From: JAJCZZ01 sp964569085
GTDB taxonomy: Bacteria; Gemmatimonadota; Gemmatimonadetes; Longimicrobiales; Gaopeijiaceae
NCBI GenBank assembly: GCA_964569085.1
Contig: CAZMTA010000002.1
Span: 186,001 to 250,000, forward strand
Direction: 5' to 3'
Length of the DNA stretch: 64,000 nt
Of this stretch, positions 1-8,683 are shown in pieces. The position numbers were made by a program, and so were the translations under genes. The notes beneath the pieces are model-generated. The model ran no database searches. It saw only the letters and a program-made list of their open reading frames with translations, and was not told the DNA's origin. Numbering within the stretch: the first letter of the stretch is position 1; the number at the start of each line of letters is the position of its first letter.

Positions 1-294
1 CGCCACGTGGAGCGGCGTGTACCCGCCGATGCGGGTGACCGGGTCGAGGTTGGCTCCGGCCTGGATCAGCATGCCCGCCAGGTCGGAGTCGCCGCGCTCG
101 GCGGCCCAGTGCAGGGCCGTCATGCCGTCGCCCCGGGCCGCGTTCACGTCCGCCCCCTGGGAGAGGAGCGTGCGGACGGCCTCCACGTCGCCGCGCATGG
201 CGGCATCGGCCACCGGGGAGTCCGGCGGCGACAGCGCCAGCACGGCCAGCACCGCGGCCAGGACCCCCAGGAGGGGGGCGGAACGGAGCCTCAT
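1..294 (-). CDS. ankyrin-repeat protein, C-terminus cut by window edge
   Basis: The reading frame starts with ATG at 294 on the minus strand and stays open to base 1, giving the first 98 residues. Residues 1-22 look like a signal peptide (MRLRSAPLLGVLAAVLAV then alanine/leucine). Ankyrin repeats follow at once: residues ~28-60 contain GDVEAVRTLLSQGADVNA, then GMTALHWAAERGDSDLAGML and GYTPLHVA, the classic TPLHxA and GADVN patterns. The start lies 3 bases after the stop of the DUF1552 gene, so the two are almost certainly co-transcribed. Secreted ankyrin proteins commonly sit beside DUF1592/DUF1552 genes; their role is unknown. The 3' end lies outside the window. Confidence 0.85.
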   Translation of the reverse strand, partial: MRLRSAPLLGVLAAVLAVLALSPPDSPVADAAMRGDVEAVRTLLSQGADVNAARGDGMTALHWAAERGDSDLAGMLIQAGANLDPVTRIGGYTPLHVA

Positions 295-297
295 CCC

Positions 298-1728
298 TCA
301 GCCCTCCATGCCGTCGGCGGCGACGTTCACGGCGGATTGGCGCAGCGAGAACTCGCCGGTGGAGTCCCCGAAGTGGTCCATATCCATGCCGAGGCCGTTG
401 AGGACCGAGAGCATGGCGTTGGCCATGGGCGTCCCGTCGTGGGCCTTGAGGTGGAGGTTGCCCTCCAGCGCCCCGTTGCCCTTGCCCAGGAGGATGAGGG
501 GGCAGCGACGGTGGTTGTGGACGTTGGCGTCGCCCATGGGGGAGCCCCACATGACCACGCTCTGGTCCAGCAGGTTGCCGCCCTCGACCTCGGTGCTCTG
601 GAGCTTCTCCAGGAGGTAGGGGAGCTGCCCCACCCGGTACTGGCAGATCTTGTTGAAGTCGAGGATCGCCTCCTCCCGGTTCCCGTGGTGCGAGGCCGGG
701 TGGAAGGGCCGATCCGAGCCGCTCTCGGGGAAGACCCGGTTCTGGGAGTCCCGCCCGGTCTTGAAGGAGATGACGCGGGTCATGTCCGTCTGGAGGGCCA
801 GCACCTGGAGGTCGAAGAGGATCTCCATGTGCTCGCCGAACGAGTCGGGCACGCCCCGGGGCGCCTCGGGCATGTCCCGCGGGTCCCCGGTGGAGTTCTG
901 GGCCTCCACCATCTCGATGCGGCGCTCGATCTCCCGGACGTTGTCCAGGTAGCGCTCCATGCGCCGCTGGTCCTCGGCGCCCAGGGAGCGCATGAACGAG
1001 TTGATGTCGCTGGAGATCCAGGAGAGGATGCTACGCCGCGAGGCGCGGCGCTCGGCCCGCTCCGCGGGGTTGGCGCCCACGCCGAAGAGCATGTCGAAGG
1101 CCACCCGCGGGTCCCGCACCATGGGGAGCGGCTCGTTGGGCGAGGCCCAGGAGAGCGAGTCCGTGTAGGCGCAGGAATAGTTGTAGGTGCACCCGCCGGC
1201 CTGGTCGAGCTGCTCGATGCAGAACTGCATGGAGGGCAGCGGCGTGTCCTGCCCGAAGCGCTGGGCGTAGAGCTGGTCCATGGACGTGCCGACGAAGATG
1301 TCGGAGCCCTGGGTCTGCTTGGGGTGGGACTGGGTGAGGAAGACCGCGCTGGACCGGAAGTGGTCCCCGCCGATCTCCGACGGCGCGAAGGCCTCGGCCA
1401 TGCGCACGTCGGTGTTGCTGATGACCGTGAGGTGGTCCTGCCACGGCTTCAGCGAGGACAGGGCGCTCTCCTCGAGGATCTCGAAGTCCTTGCCCGTCGT
1501 GGCCGGGGCGTACAGGTGCTGGGTCGCGCCCCAGTCGTTGCAGCCCGCCAGCCCGTGGACCTCCTCGATGGCGATGAAGCGCGTGGCGCCGGGCTCCATG
1601 AGCTTCCGGGTGGCGGCGCCGAGCTTCCCGGCGGGGACCATCGCGTCCAGGAGGGGGAGCGCCAGCGTGGCGCCCATGCCCCGGAGGAAGTGCCGCCGCT
1701 CGATGTGGGTTCCGGTGATGAAGTTCAT
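298..1728 (-). CDS. DUF1552 (HXXSHH) family protein, Tat-exported
   Basis: The 476-residue protein has a twin-arginine signal near residues 11-35 (RRHFLRGMGATLALPLLDA), so export in folded form is likely. The family signature HPASHHG is at residues 343-349 and gives the domain its name (HXXSHH, PF07586, DUF1552). Length and layout match full-length members. The gene lies 62 bases after the DUF1592 gene and 3 bases before the ankyrin gene, forming an operon. DUF1552 proteins usually accompany DUF1592 heme proteins in Planctomycetes, Acidobacteria and Gemmatimonadota. The biochemical function is not established. The conserved histidines suggest metal or cofactor binding, which is inference. Confidence 0.9.
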   Translation of the reverse strand: MNFITGTHIERRHFLRGMGATLALPLLDAMVPAGKLGAATRKLMEPGATRFIAIEEVHGLAGCNDWGATQHLYAPATTGKDFEILEESALSSLKPWQDHLTVISNTDVRMAEAFAPSEIGGDHFRSSAVFLTQSHPKQTQGSDIFVGTSMDQLYAQRFGQDTPLPSMQFCIEQLDQAGGCTYNYSCAYTDSLSWASPNEPLPMVRDPRVAFDMLFGVGANPAERAERRASRRSILSWISSDINSFMRSLGAEDQRRMERYLDNVREIERRIEMVEAQNSTGDPRDMPEAPRGVPDSFGEHMEILFDLQVLALQTDMTRVISFKTGRDSQNRVFPESGSDRPFHPASHHGNREEAILDFNKICQYRVGQLPYLLEKLQSTEVEGGNLLDQSVVMWGSPMGDANVHNHRRCPLILLGKGNGALEGNLHLKAHDGTPMANAMLSVLNGLGMDMDHFGDSTGEFSLRQSAVNVAADGMEG

Positions 1729-1790
1729 GGTGATCGGTCTCCTCGGGAGGGGTGCTGCCGTATCGCTGCTCGCGTGCGGGGTGTCGGGTT

Positions 1791-4277
1791 CTAGTCGTTC
1801 TGGGTCTGCTCGGTGGCCACGGGCAGGGCGCGCTTCATGCGGAAGGCGTCGCTCTGCACCACGCCCATGACGAGGTCCGGGATGCGGTAGCCGTCGGGCT
1901 CCGCGTTCCGGACGATGGCGCGGACGGTGGGCTGGTCGAAGTACTCGACCCGCCGTCCCAGCGCGTACGCCATGAGGTTCTCGGTGAAGCTCCGGACCAG
2001 CGGGAGCGGGCGCTTCAGGAGCGCGGCGTTCAGGTCCTCCGGCGACCCGATGGGGGTGCCGTCGTAGAACTCGCCTTCGGTCTGGAGCGGCGCGCCGTTC
2101 TCACGCTCGCGCCACTTGCCGGTCACGTCGTAGCTGTCCAGCGCCAGGCCGATGGGGTCGATGAGGCTGTGGCAGGAGTTGCAGCTCGGGTTCTGCCGGT
2201 GGATGGCCATCTTCTCACCCGTGGTGAGGAAGCGGCCCCCCTCGTTGCCCGGCGTCTCCTCCAGCTCCGGGACGTTGGGCGGCGGGGGGGGCGGCGGGGT
2301 GCCCATGAGCACCTCCATCACCCACTTCCCGCGCAGGACCGGCGAGGTGCGGTTGGCCATGGACGTCAGGACCAGGACGCTGCCGTGGCCCAGGATCCCC
2401 TGTCGGGCCACGTCCCCGTACTCGACCCTCCGGAACTCGTCGCCGGACACGCCGCGGATCCCGTAGTGCTGGGCCAGGCGCTCGTTGGCGTAGGTGTAGT
2501 CGGTCGTGAAGAAGTCCAGGATGCTGCCGCCCTCGCGCACCAGGGAGTTGAAGACCATCTCGGTCTCCCGGTGCATGGCATCGGCCAGGTTCTCGTCGAA
2601 GTTCGGGTAGAAGTTCGGGTCCGGCCGGACCTTGTAGAGATCCTGGAGGCGCAGCCACTGGGCCGCGAAGCGGCTGCCCAGCGCCGCCGAGCGCTCGTCC
2701 TCGAGCATGCGGCGCGCGTGGCGCTCGAGCCCGTCGGGATCGGAGAGCTCGCCCCGGGCCGCGGCCTGGAGGAGGACGTCGTCCGGGGGCGCGCCCCAGA
2801 GGAAGAACGACAGGCGCGAGGCCAGGTCGTAGTCCGAGATCTGGTAGGTCTCGCCCGGCGCCACGCCCTCGGGCTGCTCCTCGAGCCGCAGCACGAAGAA
2901 CGGGCTGGAGAGGAGCGCCTCCAGGGCGTAGCGGATGCCGATCTCGAAGCCGTTCCCCTCGGCGCCCTCGCGGTAGAAGCCCATGAGGGCGTCGACCTCG
3001 GCGTCCCGGACCGGGCGCCGGTAGGCGTCGGCGGCCAGGCGCGCCAGGATGCGGCGGGCGCAGGGCTCCTCGTCCGCCGCCGAGGTCGGGCGGCAGGTGA
3101 AGATGCGGCGCCGCGGCTCGGTCTCGGACACGCCCGTCGCCCGGGTCGGCCCCTGGATGACGACGTCGCGGAGGTGGGGCAGCGTCGTGATGCCGCCGCC
3201 ACCGGCCCCGCCCCCGGCCATGGACCAGACGTGGGGCTTGATGAGGTCCTCGTAGGGGCCGTCGGTCTTCTTCACCCAGGCGATGGACACCGTGTGCTGC
3301 CCGGCGCGCACGAAGATGGGCTCGGTGCGCATGGGCGCGGAGCCACGGCCGTCGGCGCCGACGCCCCGGCGGGTGAACGGGAGGAGCGCCACGCGCTCCG
3401 CGTCGATGGACACGTCCAGGTCCTCCAGCGGCGCGTTCTCGCCGGAGGCGAAGGTCATCTCGAAGACGTACTCGCCGTCGGCGGGGAAGACGTGGTCGAC
3501 CACGAGGCCGCCCCGGGTGCCGTAGGGCGCGCCCTCGACGTGGTCCCAGGGATGCTGGGACACGTACTCCGGCACCTTGTAGGCCACGTTGTCCAGGACC
3601 GCGTCCCGGTTGCCCACCGCCAGGCGGCTGATCTCCGCCGCGGCGTTCAGGTACGACTCCAGCAGCGTGGGCGAGAGGGGCTGGGCGTCGGCGATGTTGT
3701 CGAAGTTGGCCTGCTTCTGGTCCAGGGGCAGCCAGTTGCCGGCGTCCACGTCCAGGCCCAGGAGGTCACGGATGGCGCGCTCGTACTCGGCGCGGTTCAG
3801 CCGCTGGAAGCTCCGGTACCCGGGGTTGGGGTCGGCGGCGGCGGCCTCGTCCAGGCGTCGCTCCAGCGCCTCCACCAGGACCAGGAGGGTGTCGCCGCCG
3901 GGGGGGTCCGTGGACGGCGGCGGCATGAAGCCGGCGCGCAGCTTCCGGATCATCTCCTCGCCCACCTCCGCCTGGTCGGCGAGGCCGGAGAGGGTGAAGC
4001 CCTCCAGGGAGAGGTTGCCCCGCAGGCGCCGCTCGTTGTGGCAGCGCACGCAGCTCTCCTCGACCACGGTCTCGGGATCGATCTCCTCGTCCGGGCCCGC
4101 GGGCGCGCGGGTGGGATCGAGTCGCTCCGCGGCGGCGTGGGCCGCCAGCGTGAGCGGGGCGGGGACCGTCGCCGCGCGCGTGCCGGAGGGAGGAGGGGCC
4201 GACTGCACGCCCGGGGAGGACCCGGCGATGACGAGTCCGGCGCCCATGGCGAGGGAGAGCGCGACGAGGTTTTTCAT
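1791..4277 (-). CDS. DUF1592/DUF1588/DUF1585 c-heme protein
   Basis: The 828-residue secreted protein has an N-terminal signal (MKNLVALSLAMGAGLVIAG). A c-type heme motif CVRCH is at residues 76-80 and a second CxxCH, CNSCH, at 699-703 in the DUF1588 region. The order appears to be heme-binding PSCyt1-like segment, DUF1587 (around residues 130-200, RLNRAEYERAIRDLLGLD), DUF1595, DUF1592 (around 440-570), DUF1588 and DUF1585 at the C-terminus. It heads an operon with DUF1552 and ankyrin genes, and a promoter lies 31-60 bases upstream. A periplasmic redox role is likely from the hemes; the substrate is unknown. The assignment rests on the characteristic architecture. Confidence 0.9.
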   Translation of the reverse strand: MKNLVALSLAMGAGLVIAGSSPGVQSAPPPSGTRAATVPAPLTLAAHAAAERLDPTRAPAGPDEEIDPETVVEESCVRCHNERRLRGNLSLEGFTLSGLADQAEVGEEMIRKLRAGFMPPPSTDPPGGDTLLVLVEALERRLDEAAAADPNPGYRSFQRLNRAEYERAIRDLLGLDVDAGNWLPLDQKQANFDNIADAQPLSPTLLESYLNAAAEISRLAVGNRDAVLDNVAYKVPEYVSQHPWDHVEGAPYGTRGGLVVDHVFPADGEYVFEMTFASGENAPLEDLDVSIDAERVALLPFTRRGVGADGRGSAPMRTEPIFVRAGQHTVSIAWVKKTDGPYEDLIKPHVWSMAGGGAGGGGITTLPHLRDVVIQGPTRATGVSETEPRRRIFTCRPTSAADEEPCARRILARLAADAYRRPVRDAEVDALMGFYREGAEGNGFEIGIRYALEALLSSPFFVLRLEEQPEGVAPGETYQISDYDLASRLSFFLWGAPPDDVLLQAAARGELSDPDGLERHARRMLEDERSAALGSRFAAQWLRLQDLYKVRPDPNFYPNFDENLADAMHRETEMVFNSLVREGGSILDFFTTDYTYANERLAQHYGIRGVSGDEFRRVEYGDVARQGILGHGSVLVLTSMANRTSPVLRGKWVMEVLMGTPPPPPPPNVPELEETPGNEGGRFLTTGEKMAIHRQNPSCNSCHSLIDPIGLALDSYDVTGKWRERENGAPLQTEGEFYDGTPIGSPEDLNAALLKRPLPLVRSFTENLMAYALGRRVEYFDQPTVRAIVRNAEPDGYRIPDLVMGVVQSDAFRMKRALPVATEQTQND

Positions 4278-4307
4278 TCAGGTTCCGCCTGGCTGGGAGG
4301 TGCCGAC

Positions 4308-4337
4308 AGAGTACGGACGTGCTTCACCCGCGGGCAA
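4308..4337 (-). promoter_or_regulatory. candidate housekeeping promoter of the DUF1592 operon
   Basis: On the minus strand TTGCCC (4337-4332), an 18-base spacer and TACTCT (4313-4308) form a sigma70-like pair ahead of the ATG at 4277. The same pattern recurs before argG, the KaiC operon and padR in this window. Confidence 0.5.
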
Positions 4338-4433
4338 GGCCGCCGTGCGCCCCGTCGAGCCTATCCTCCGAGCACACGCTCCCCTCCCGGAACGTTGAGC
4401 TCAGGGGGTCCCCCCGGCCGCGGAGGCCGAGCG

Positions 4434-5243
4434 TCAGTCGTCGTCGATCTCGATCTCCACCACCCCGTCCTCGAACTCGGCTTCCAGCTCGAGCAGGTCG
4501 TCCTCGTCGCCGGTCCAGTCCCAGGCGGAGAGGTCGAGGACCGTTCCGTCGCTCCGGGTGAACCAGGCCCCCGGGTCCAGGACCACCGTGATCTCGGCGG
4601 GAACCCCTTCCACGACCTCGAGGTGGGGCGTGAGGTCCCGCTCGATCTCGATCTCCGCCTCGGCGAAGACGCGGAAGGCGCGGGCCTCGCCACCCACGGG
4701 CGTGAACGTCCCCTCGATCACCATGCTGGCCTCGTCCGGCCAGTCGGGGTGGGCGGCCAGGGCACCCTGGCGCACGGCGAGGACGTCCTCGGCCCGATCC
4801 TCGTCGTCCTCGTCGATCTCCACGTCTTCGATCTCGAACTCCAGCTCCTCGTAGAAGCCGGCCGGGACGCCCTCGTTCGCGACGGTCACCGCCGCTCCGT
4901 CCAGGGGCAGGTCGAGGAGGAAGGGACCGCTCTCGAACTCGGCGCAGTCCTCCAGGTCGCCGTCGTCGTCGCCGGGATCGGGGCAGGCGTCGTCGGCGCC
5001 CTCGAGCTCGAACTCGCTCACGATCAGGAGGACGGAGGAGAGCTCCAGCGTTCCGTTCGAGCCCTCGACCGTCGCCGCGCGCGCGGGCGCGGTGGCCAGG
5101 GCGGCCGGTTGCGTGGAGGAGGCGAAGGCGATGGAGACCGGGACGGGCTCACCCGGGGCGGCGACGTCGTCGCAGCCGGTGGCGGCCAGGGTCAGGACGG
5201 CGGGAAGCGCGACGCACAGCGCGGAGCGGAGCAGGCGGGTCAT
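4434..5243 (-). CDS. acidic lipoprotein, DUF4382-like
   Basis: The 269-residue protein starts at ATG 5243, chosen because GGAGG lies 5 bases upstream and the next residues form a lipoprotein signal (MTRLLRSALCVALPAVLTLA, then ATGC). The mature part is very rich in Asp and Glu, including DPGDDDGDLED and runs of E/D before the stop. The pattern of an N-terminal strand with SVLLIVSEFEL, a central FLLDLPLD and VPAGFYEELEFEI resembles DUF4382 carboxypeptidase-regulatory-like lipoproteins, but the match is by eye only. It appears to be monocistronic, with a strong hairpin just upstream. Function is unknown; calcium or cation binding would be a guess from the acidity. Confidence 0.75.
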   Translation of the reverse strand: MTRLLRSALCVALPAVLTLAATGCDDVAAPGEPVPVSIAFASSTQPAALATAPARAATVEGSNGTLELSSVLLIVSEFELEGADDACPDPGDDDGDLEDCAEFESGPFLLDLPLDGAAVTVANEGVPAGFYEELEFEIEDVEIDEDDEDRAEDVLAVRQGALAAHPDWPDEASMVIEGTFTPVGGEARAFRVFAEAEIEIERDLTPHLEVVEGVPAEITVVLDPGAWFTRSDGTVLDLSAWDWTGDEDDLLELEAEFEDGVVEIEIDDD

Positions 5244-5287
5244 GGGGACCTCCGGAGACGGGTTCTTCGTTTGTTGCGGCACGACCA

Positions 5288-5330
5288 GGGGGGGTGGGGC
5301 AACGATTGCAACTTGTGTGCCCGCCCCCCC
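5288..5330 (-). terminator. hairpin, likely terminator of the 69-residue gene
   Basis: Seven G at 5288-5294 pair with seven C at 5324-5330. The stem continues through a T-G wobble into GGGC (5297-5300) with GCCC (5319-5322), with one bulged G. It lies 27 bases beyond the minus-strand stop at 5357. No T tract follows. Confidence 0.5.
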
Positions 5331-5356
5331 CCTCTTCCGCCGCGTCCCGGTCCCCC

Positions 5357-5566
5357 TCAGCGGTGCTCCGGGTTGGTGGTGTTGCGCTGGTCCTCCGGGG
5401 CGTGCTGCACGTTCTCTCCCTCCCGGTCCGTGGCTCCCTTGCTGGGGTGGGGCTCCTTGTCGCTCTCCCGGTCCGGGATGGGCCCGGTCTCGGGCCCCTT
5501 GGGCTCCTCGGGGGGCTGGTTTTCCGCGCGGGTGTTCTCGGGATCCTTCCGGTCGTCGTCGCTCAC
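5357..5566 (-). CDS. small disordered hydrophilic protein, 69 aa
   Basis: This short frame was supported by its own start signals: GTG at 5566 is preceded by AGGAG with a 6-base spacer. The product (VSDDDRKDPENTRAENQPPE at the start) is almost entirely Asp, Glu, Lys, Arg, Pro, Gln and Asn with no hydrophobic core, so it should be intrinsically disordered and cytoplasmic. It follows the nicotinamidase gene by 47 bases and is followed by a strong hairpin, which fits the last gene of that operon. No family is recognised. Similar small, charged proteins are often stress- or desiccation-related, but nothing here proves that. Confidence 0.6.
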   Translation of the reverse strand: MSDDDRKDPENTRAENQPPEEPKGPETGPIPDRESDKEPHPSKGATDREGENVQHAPEDQRNTTNPEHR

Positions 5567-5613
5567 GGCGTGCTCCTCTCGGGTACGGGAGGCGGCCGGA
5601 GCGTGCCGGCCGC

Positions 5614-6273
5614 TCAGAGATCGAAGGTGGTTCGGGCGTCGAGGACGCCGATGCCCCGCTCCTGCAGCTCGCGGCGGAGCGCGTCGTCGGCGTCGGGGTC
5701 CACGGACCGGGTCAGGTCCCAGAGCACCCAGGTGTCGAAGCCCGCCCGGGCCGCGTCCTCCGCGGTCCAGCGGACGCAGACGTCCCGGGCGAGGCCGCAC
5801 AGGTACACGCGCTCCACGCCCCGTTCCCGGAGGTAGCCCTCCAGCCCGGTGGCGGGACGCGTCCCGTCGGCCCCCCAGTTGTTCCGGAAGCCCGAGTAGG
5901 AGTCCACGCCCCGGTCGGCACCCTTGCGGATGACCGCCTCGACGTGGCTCCAGGGGAGCTCCGGATGCAGCTCGGCGCCACCCGTACCCTGGATGCAATG
6001 GTCGGGCCAGAGGACCTGGTCGTGGCCGTGGAGCGGCACGACCTCCATGGGCTCCCGGCCGGGGTGCTGGCTGGCGAAGGAGACGTGGTCGGCGGGGTGC
6101 CAGTCCTGGGTGGCGACCTGCACGCCGAAGAGGTCGGCCTCCATGAGGCGGGCGGTGGGCTCCAGGATCTCGTCGCCGCCGGCCACGGGGAGCGAGCCCC
6201 CCGGGAGGAAGTCGGGCTGGATGTCCACCAGGAGGAGGGCGGAGCGGGCGGGGTCGCGGGGATGGTCGCTCAT
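5614..6273 (-). CDS. pncA: nicotinamidase (PncA/isochorismatase-like)
   Basis: The 219-residue protein belongs to the isochorismatase-like cysteine hydrolases and should deamidate nicotinamide to nicotinate for NAD salvage in the cytoplasm. The catalytic triad is visible: Asp17 in LLLVDIQPDF, Lys117 in IRKGADRG and Cys166 in ARDVCVRWT. The metal ligands of nicotinamidases are also present: Asp57 and His59 in TQDWHPADHVSF, and His92 in WPDHC. These distinguish it from plain isochorismatases. The ATG at 6273 follows an AGGA site. It lies 26 bases after the macro-domain gene, in the same operon. Both nicotinamide and O-acetyl-ADP-ribose are products of sirtuin reactions, so the pairing is suggestive. 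Confidence 0.9.
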   Translation of the reverse strand: MSDHPRDPARSALLLVDIQPDFLPGGSLPVAGGDEILEPTARLMEADLFGVQVATQDWHPADHVSFASQHPGREPMEVVPLHGHDQVLWPDHCIQGTGGAELHPELPWSHVEAVIRKGADRGVDSYSGFRNNWGADGTRPATGLEGYLRERGVERVYLCGLARDVCVRWTAEDAARAGFDTWVLWDLTRSVDPDADDALRRELQERGIGVLDARTTFDL

Positions 6274-6299
6274 GGGGTCTTCCTGGGGGAGGAGGGGCG

Positions 6300-6851
6300 T
6301 CAGCGGTCGTCGGTGGCGCGCTCCAGGGCTCGCGCGTGGGCCTCCAGCGCCGCCTCGTCGAAGAGCACGAAGCGGACCGTGCGCACCGAGCCCAGCTCCG
6401 GGGTCGCGGCCAGCACGGCGTCCACGGCGATCCCCGCGGCCTCCTCCAGGGGGTATCCGAAGGCGCCGGTGGAGAGGGCGGGGAAGGCCACGGAGGTCAT
6501 CCCCTCCTCCTCGGCTCGCGCCAGGGCGTTCCGGTAGCAGGAGCGGAGGAGCTCGTCGGCGGGCTCGTCCCGCCCGTACACCGGACCCAGGCAGTGGATC
6601 ACCCAGCGGTTGGGCAGGCCGTGGCCCGACGTGACCACCGCCTGCCCGGGCTCGATGGGTGCCAGGGGCCGGGCCTCCTCGGCGAGCCCGGGGCCGGCGG
6701 CCCGGTGGAGGGCGCCGGCCACCCCGCCCCCGGTGCGGAGCTGGGCGTTGGCCGCGTTCACCACGGCGTCCACGTCGTCCTGGGCGGCGATGTCGCCCCG
6801 GACGCACGCCACCGTCACGCCGTGGACCTCCCGGCGGACCGGACCCGTCAC
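6300..6851 (-). CDS. macro-domain protein, ADP-ribose/O-acetyl-ADP-ribose hydrolase
   Basis: The 183-residue protein is a single macro domain. Family motifs are GDI at 19-21, VNAANAQLRTGGGVAGAL at 31-48 and the phosphate loop ALSTGAFGYPLEEAA at 125-139. These match the MacroD/YmdB class that removes acetyl or ADP-ribose groups. The GTG start at 6851 overlaps the stop of the M28 peptidase (GTGA), indicating translational coupling. The pncA gene follows 26 bases later. Activity on O-acetyl-ADP-ribose or on ADP-ribosylated protein cannot be told apart from sequence. Confidence 0.88.
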   Translation of the reverse strand: MTGPVRREVHGVTVACVRGDIAAQDDVDAVVNAANAQLRTGGGVAGALHRAAGPGLAEEARPLAPIEPGQAVVTSGHGLPNRWVIHCLGPVYGRDEPADELLRSCYRNALARAEEEGMTSVAFPALSTGAFGYPLEEAAGIAVDAVLAATPELGSVRTVRFVLFDEAALEAHARALERATDDR

Positions 6852-8584
6852 CGGGAGGCGCCCCCGGTCCCCGCCTCCCTCAGCCGCTCCTCTCGAAGCG
6901 CCTTGAACTCGGTCCCCTCCTTCCAGGCGGGCCACGTCTCGGCCCCGGCGACCCGCCACCCCACCTCGAGGAGGAGGCGGAGGTCGTCCACCGCCCCGCT
7001 CAGGTCCCAGTCCTCCTTGATCTCGTCCGAGGGCTTGTGGTAGTCCTCGGCCGTGTACCGGGCCCGCCGCTCCTCGCCCCAGCCGGCGTCCCGGTCCCGG
7101 AAGTCGACCCCGGCGTCGGTGTAGAGCGCCGGCACGCCCTGCTTGGCGAACTCGAAGTGGTCCGACCGATAGAAGAAGCCCTTCTCCGGCTCGGGGTCGG
7201 GGACCAGCTCGCGGCCCTGGGCGTCGGCGGCCCGGGCCAGGACGTCGTCCAGCGTCGAGTTCCCGTAGCCGACCACCACGATGTCGGCGGTGGGGCCCCA
7301 CTGGTTCAGCCCGTCGATGTTGATGTTCGCCAGCGTCCGCTCCAGGGGGTACAGCGGCTCCGTGGCGTAGTACTTGGCGCCCAGCAGCCCCTGCTCCTCG
7401 GCGGTCACCGCCAGGAAGAGGATCGTGCGGTCCGGGGCCTCCGGGAGCGCCGCGAAGCCCTCGGCCAGCTCCAGGAGCCCGGCGGTGCCCGTGGCGTTGT
7501 CCAGCGCGCCGTTGAAGATCGAGTCGCCCTCGAGGCCGGGGTCCACGCCCAGGTGGTCCCAGTGGGCGGTGTAGACCACCAGCTCGTCCGGGTTCGTGCT
7601 CCCCGGGAGGCGGGCCACCACGTTGCGGGAGGTGGCCTCGCGGATCCGGTTCCGGACGGTGAAGCTCGCCGTGGCGTCCAGCGGCACCGGCTCGAAGTCC
7701 CGGGAGCGCGCCCGTGCCTTGAGGTCCTCGAAGTCCTCGCCGGAGGCCTCGAGGAGGGCCCGGGCGGTGGACTCGGTGATCCACCCCTCCACCGGGGCCC
7801 GGCCCATGTTGTCGTCGGACGCGCGGATGTCGAACTGCTCCCCGCTCCACCCTCCGGCCACCACCTCCCACGGGTAGCCGGCGGGCCCGGTCTCGTGGAC
7901 GACGAGCACGGCGTCGGCTCCCAGCTCGGCGGCCTTCTCGTACTTGTAGGTCCAGCGGCCGTAGTAGGTCATGGCGTCCCCGGCGAACATCTCCGGCGCC
8001 ATGCGGGTCGAGTCGTTCGGGTCCCGGACGGGGGGGTCGTTCACCAGCATGACCAGCGTCTTCCCGCTCATGTCCTGGCCGGCGAAGTCGTCCCACTCGT
8101 ACTCGGGGGCCTGCACCCCGTACCCGACGAACACGACCTCCGAGTCCTCGACCCGGACCTCGGGGCGGACCCGGCGGGTCACGGCCACGTAGGTGCGGCC
8201 CGGCGTCATCTCCAGCTCCCGGCCCCCGGCCGTGAGCGTCGCGGACGGCTCGGGCACGAGCCCCACCAGCGGGACGTCCTGGACGTAGCTCCCGTCCGGG
8301 TTCCCGGGCTCGAGCCCCATGTCCCGGAACCGGGCCGTGAGGTAGGCCACGGTCGAGTCCTCCCCGGGGGTGCCCGGCGAGCGGCCCAGGTAGCGGTCCG
8401 AGGCCAGCACCTCCACGTGGGCCATGAGGTCCTCGGCGTCCACCGCCTCCAGGGCGGGCGCGAGCGCCTCCAGGTCCGGGGCGCCGGCGTCGTCGGCGCC
8501 CGAGTCGCCGCCCTCGGGGGCGCAGGCCGCGGCCAGGGCCGCCAGGAGGAGCGTGCAGGAGGAGCTCGCGAGATGCCGTGCCAT
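6848..8584 (-). CDS. M28 family metallopeptidase, exported
   Basis: The 578-residue protein has an N-terminal hydrophobic signal ending in a possible lipobox cysteine (LLLAALAAAC, Cys21), so it is probably a lipoprotein facing the periplasm or cell surface. A PA-like insert spans about residues 140-280. The M28 zinc ligands are all present: His341 and catalytic Asp343 in AHWDHLG, Asp362 in LDNATG, Glu396-397 in TAEEQGLLGA, Asp424 in NIDGLN and His476 in RSDHFEF. It therefore looks like an active di-zinc aminopeptidase or carboxypeptidase. GGGAG precedes the ATG. It leads an operon with the macro-domain and nicotinamidase genes, coupled by a GTGA overlap. Confidence 0.92.
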   Translation of the reverse strand: MARHLASSSCTLLLAALAAACAPEGGDSGADDAGAPDLEALAPALEAVDAEDLMAHVEVLASDRYLGRSPGTPGEDSTVAYLTARFRDMGLEPGNPDGSYVQDVPLVGLVPEPSATLTAGGRELEMTPGRTYVAVTRRVRPEVRVEDSEVVFVGYGVQAPEYEWDDFAGQDMSGKTLVMLVNDPPVRDPNDSTRMAPEMFAGDAMTYYGRWTYKYEKAAELGADAVLVVHETGPAGYPWEVVAGGWSGEQFDIRASDDNMGRAPVEGWITESTARALLEASGEDFEDLKARARSRDFEPVPLDATASFTVRNRIREATSRNVVARLPGSTNPDELVVYTAHWDHLGVDPGLEGDSIFNGALDNATGTAGLLELAEGFAALPEAPDRTILFLAVTAEEQGLLGAKYYATEPLYPLERTLANINIDGLNQWGPTADIVVVGYGNSTLDDVLARAADAQGRELVPDPEPEKGFFYRSDHFEFAKQGVPALYTDAGVDFRDRDAGWGEERRARYTAEDYHKPSDEIKEDWDLSGAVDDLRLLLEVGWRVAGAETWPAWKEGTEFKALREERLREAGTGGASR

Positions 8585-8683
8585 GGTCCGTCTCCCGGAT
8601 GGGGTGGGGAAGTGCCGCCCCGAAAGCTCGAAACCCGCGCCCCGCCGCGCCAGCCCGGGAACGTGGCCCCTGGAGGGCGCCCC

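Noticed and set aside
1752..5933. Very long plus-strand open frame opposite the DUF1592 gene and its neighbours
   Set aside because: It is an antisense shadow caused by high GC: low-complexity Gly/Arg/Val/His sequence with no domain, while the opposite strand encodes clear families.
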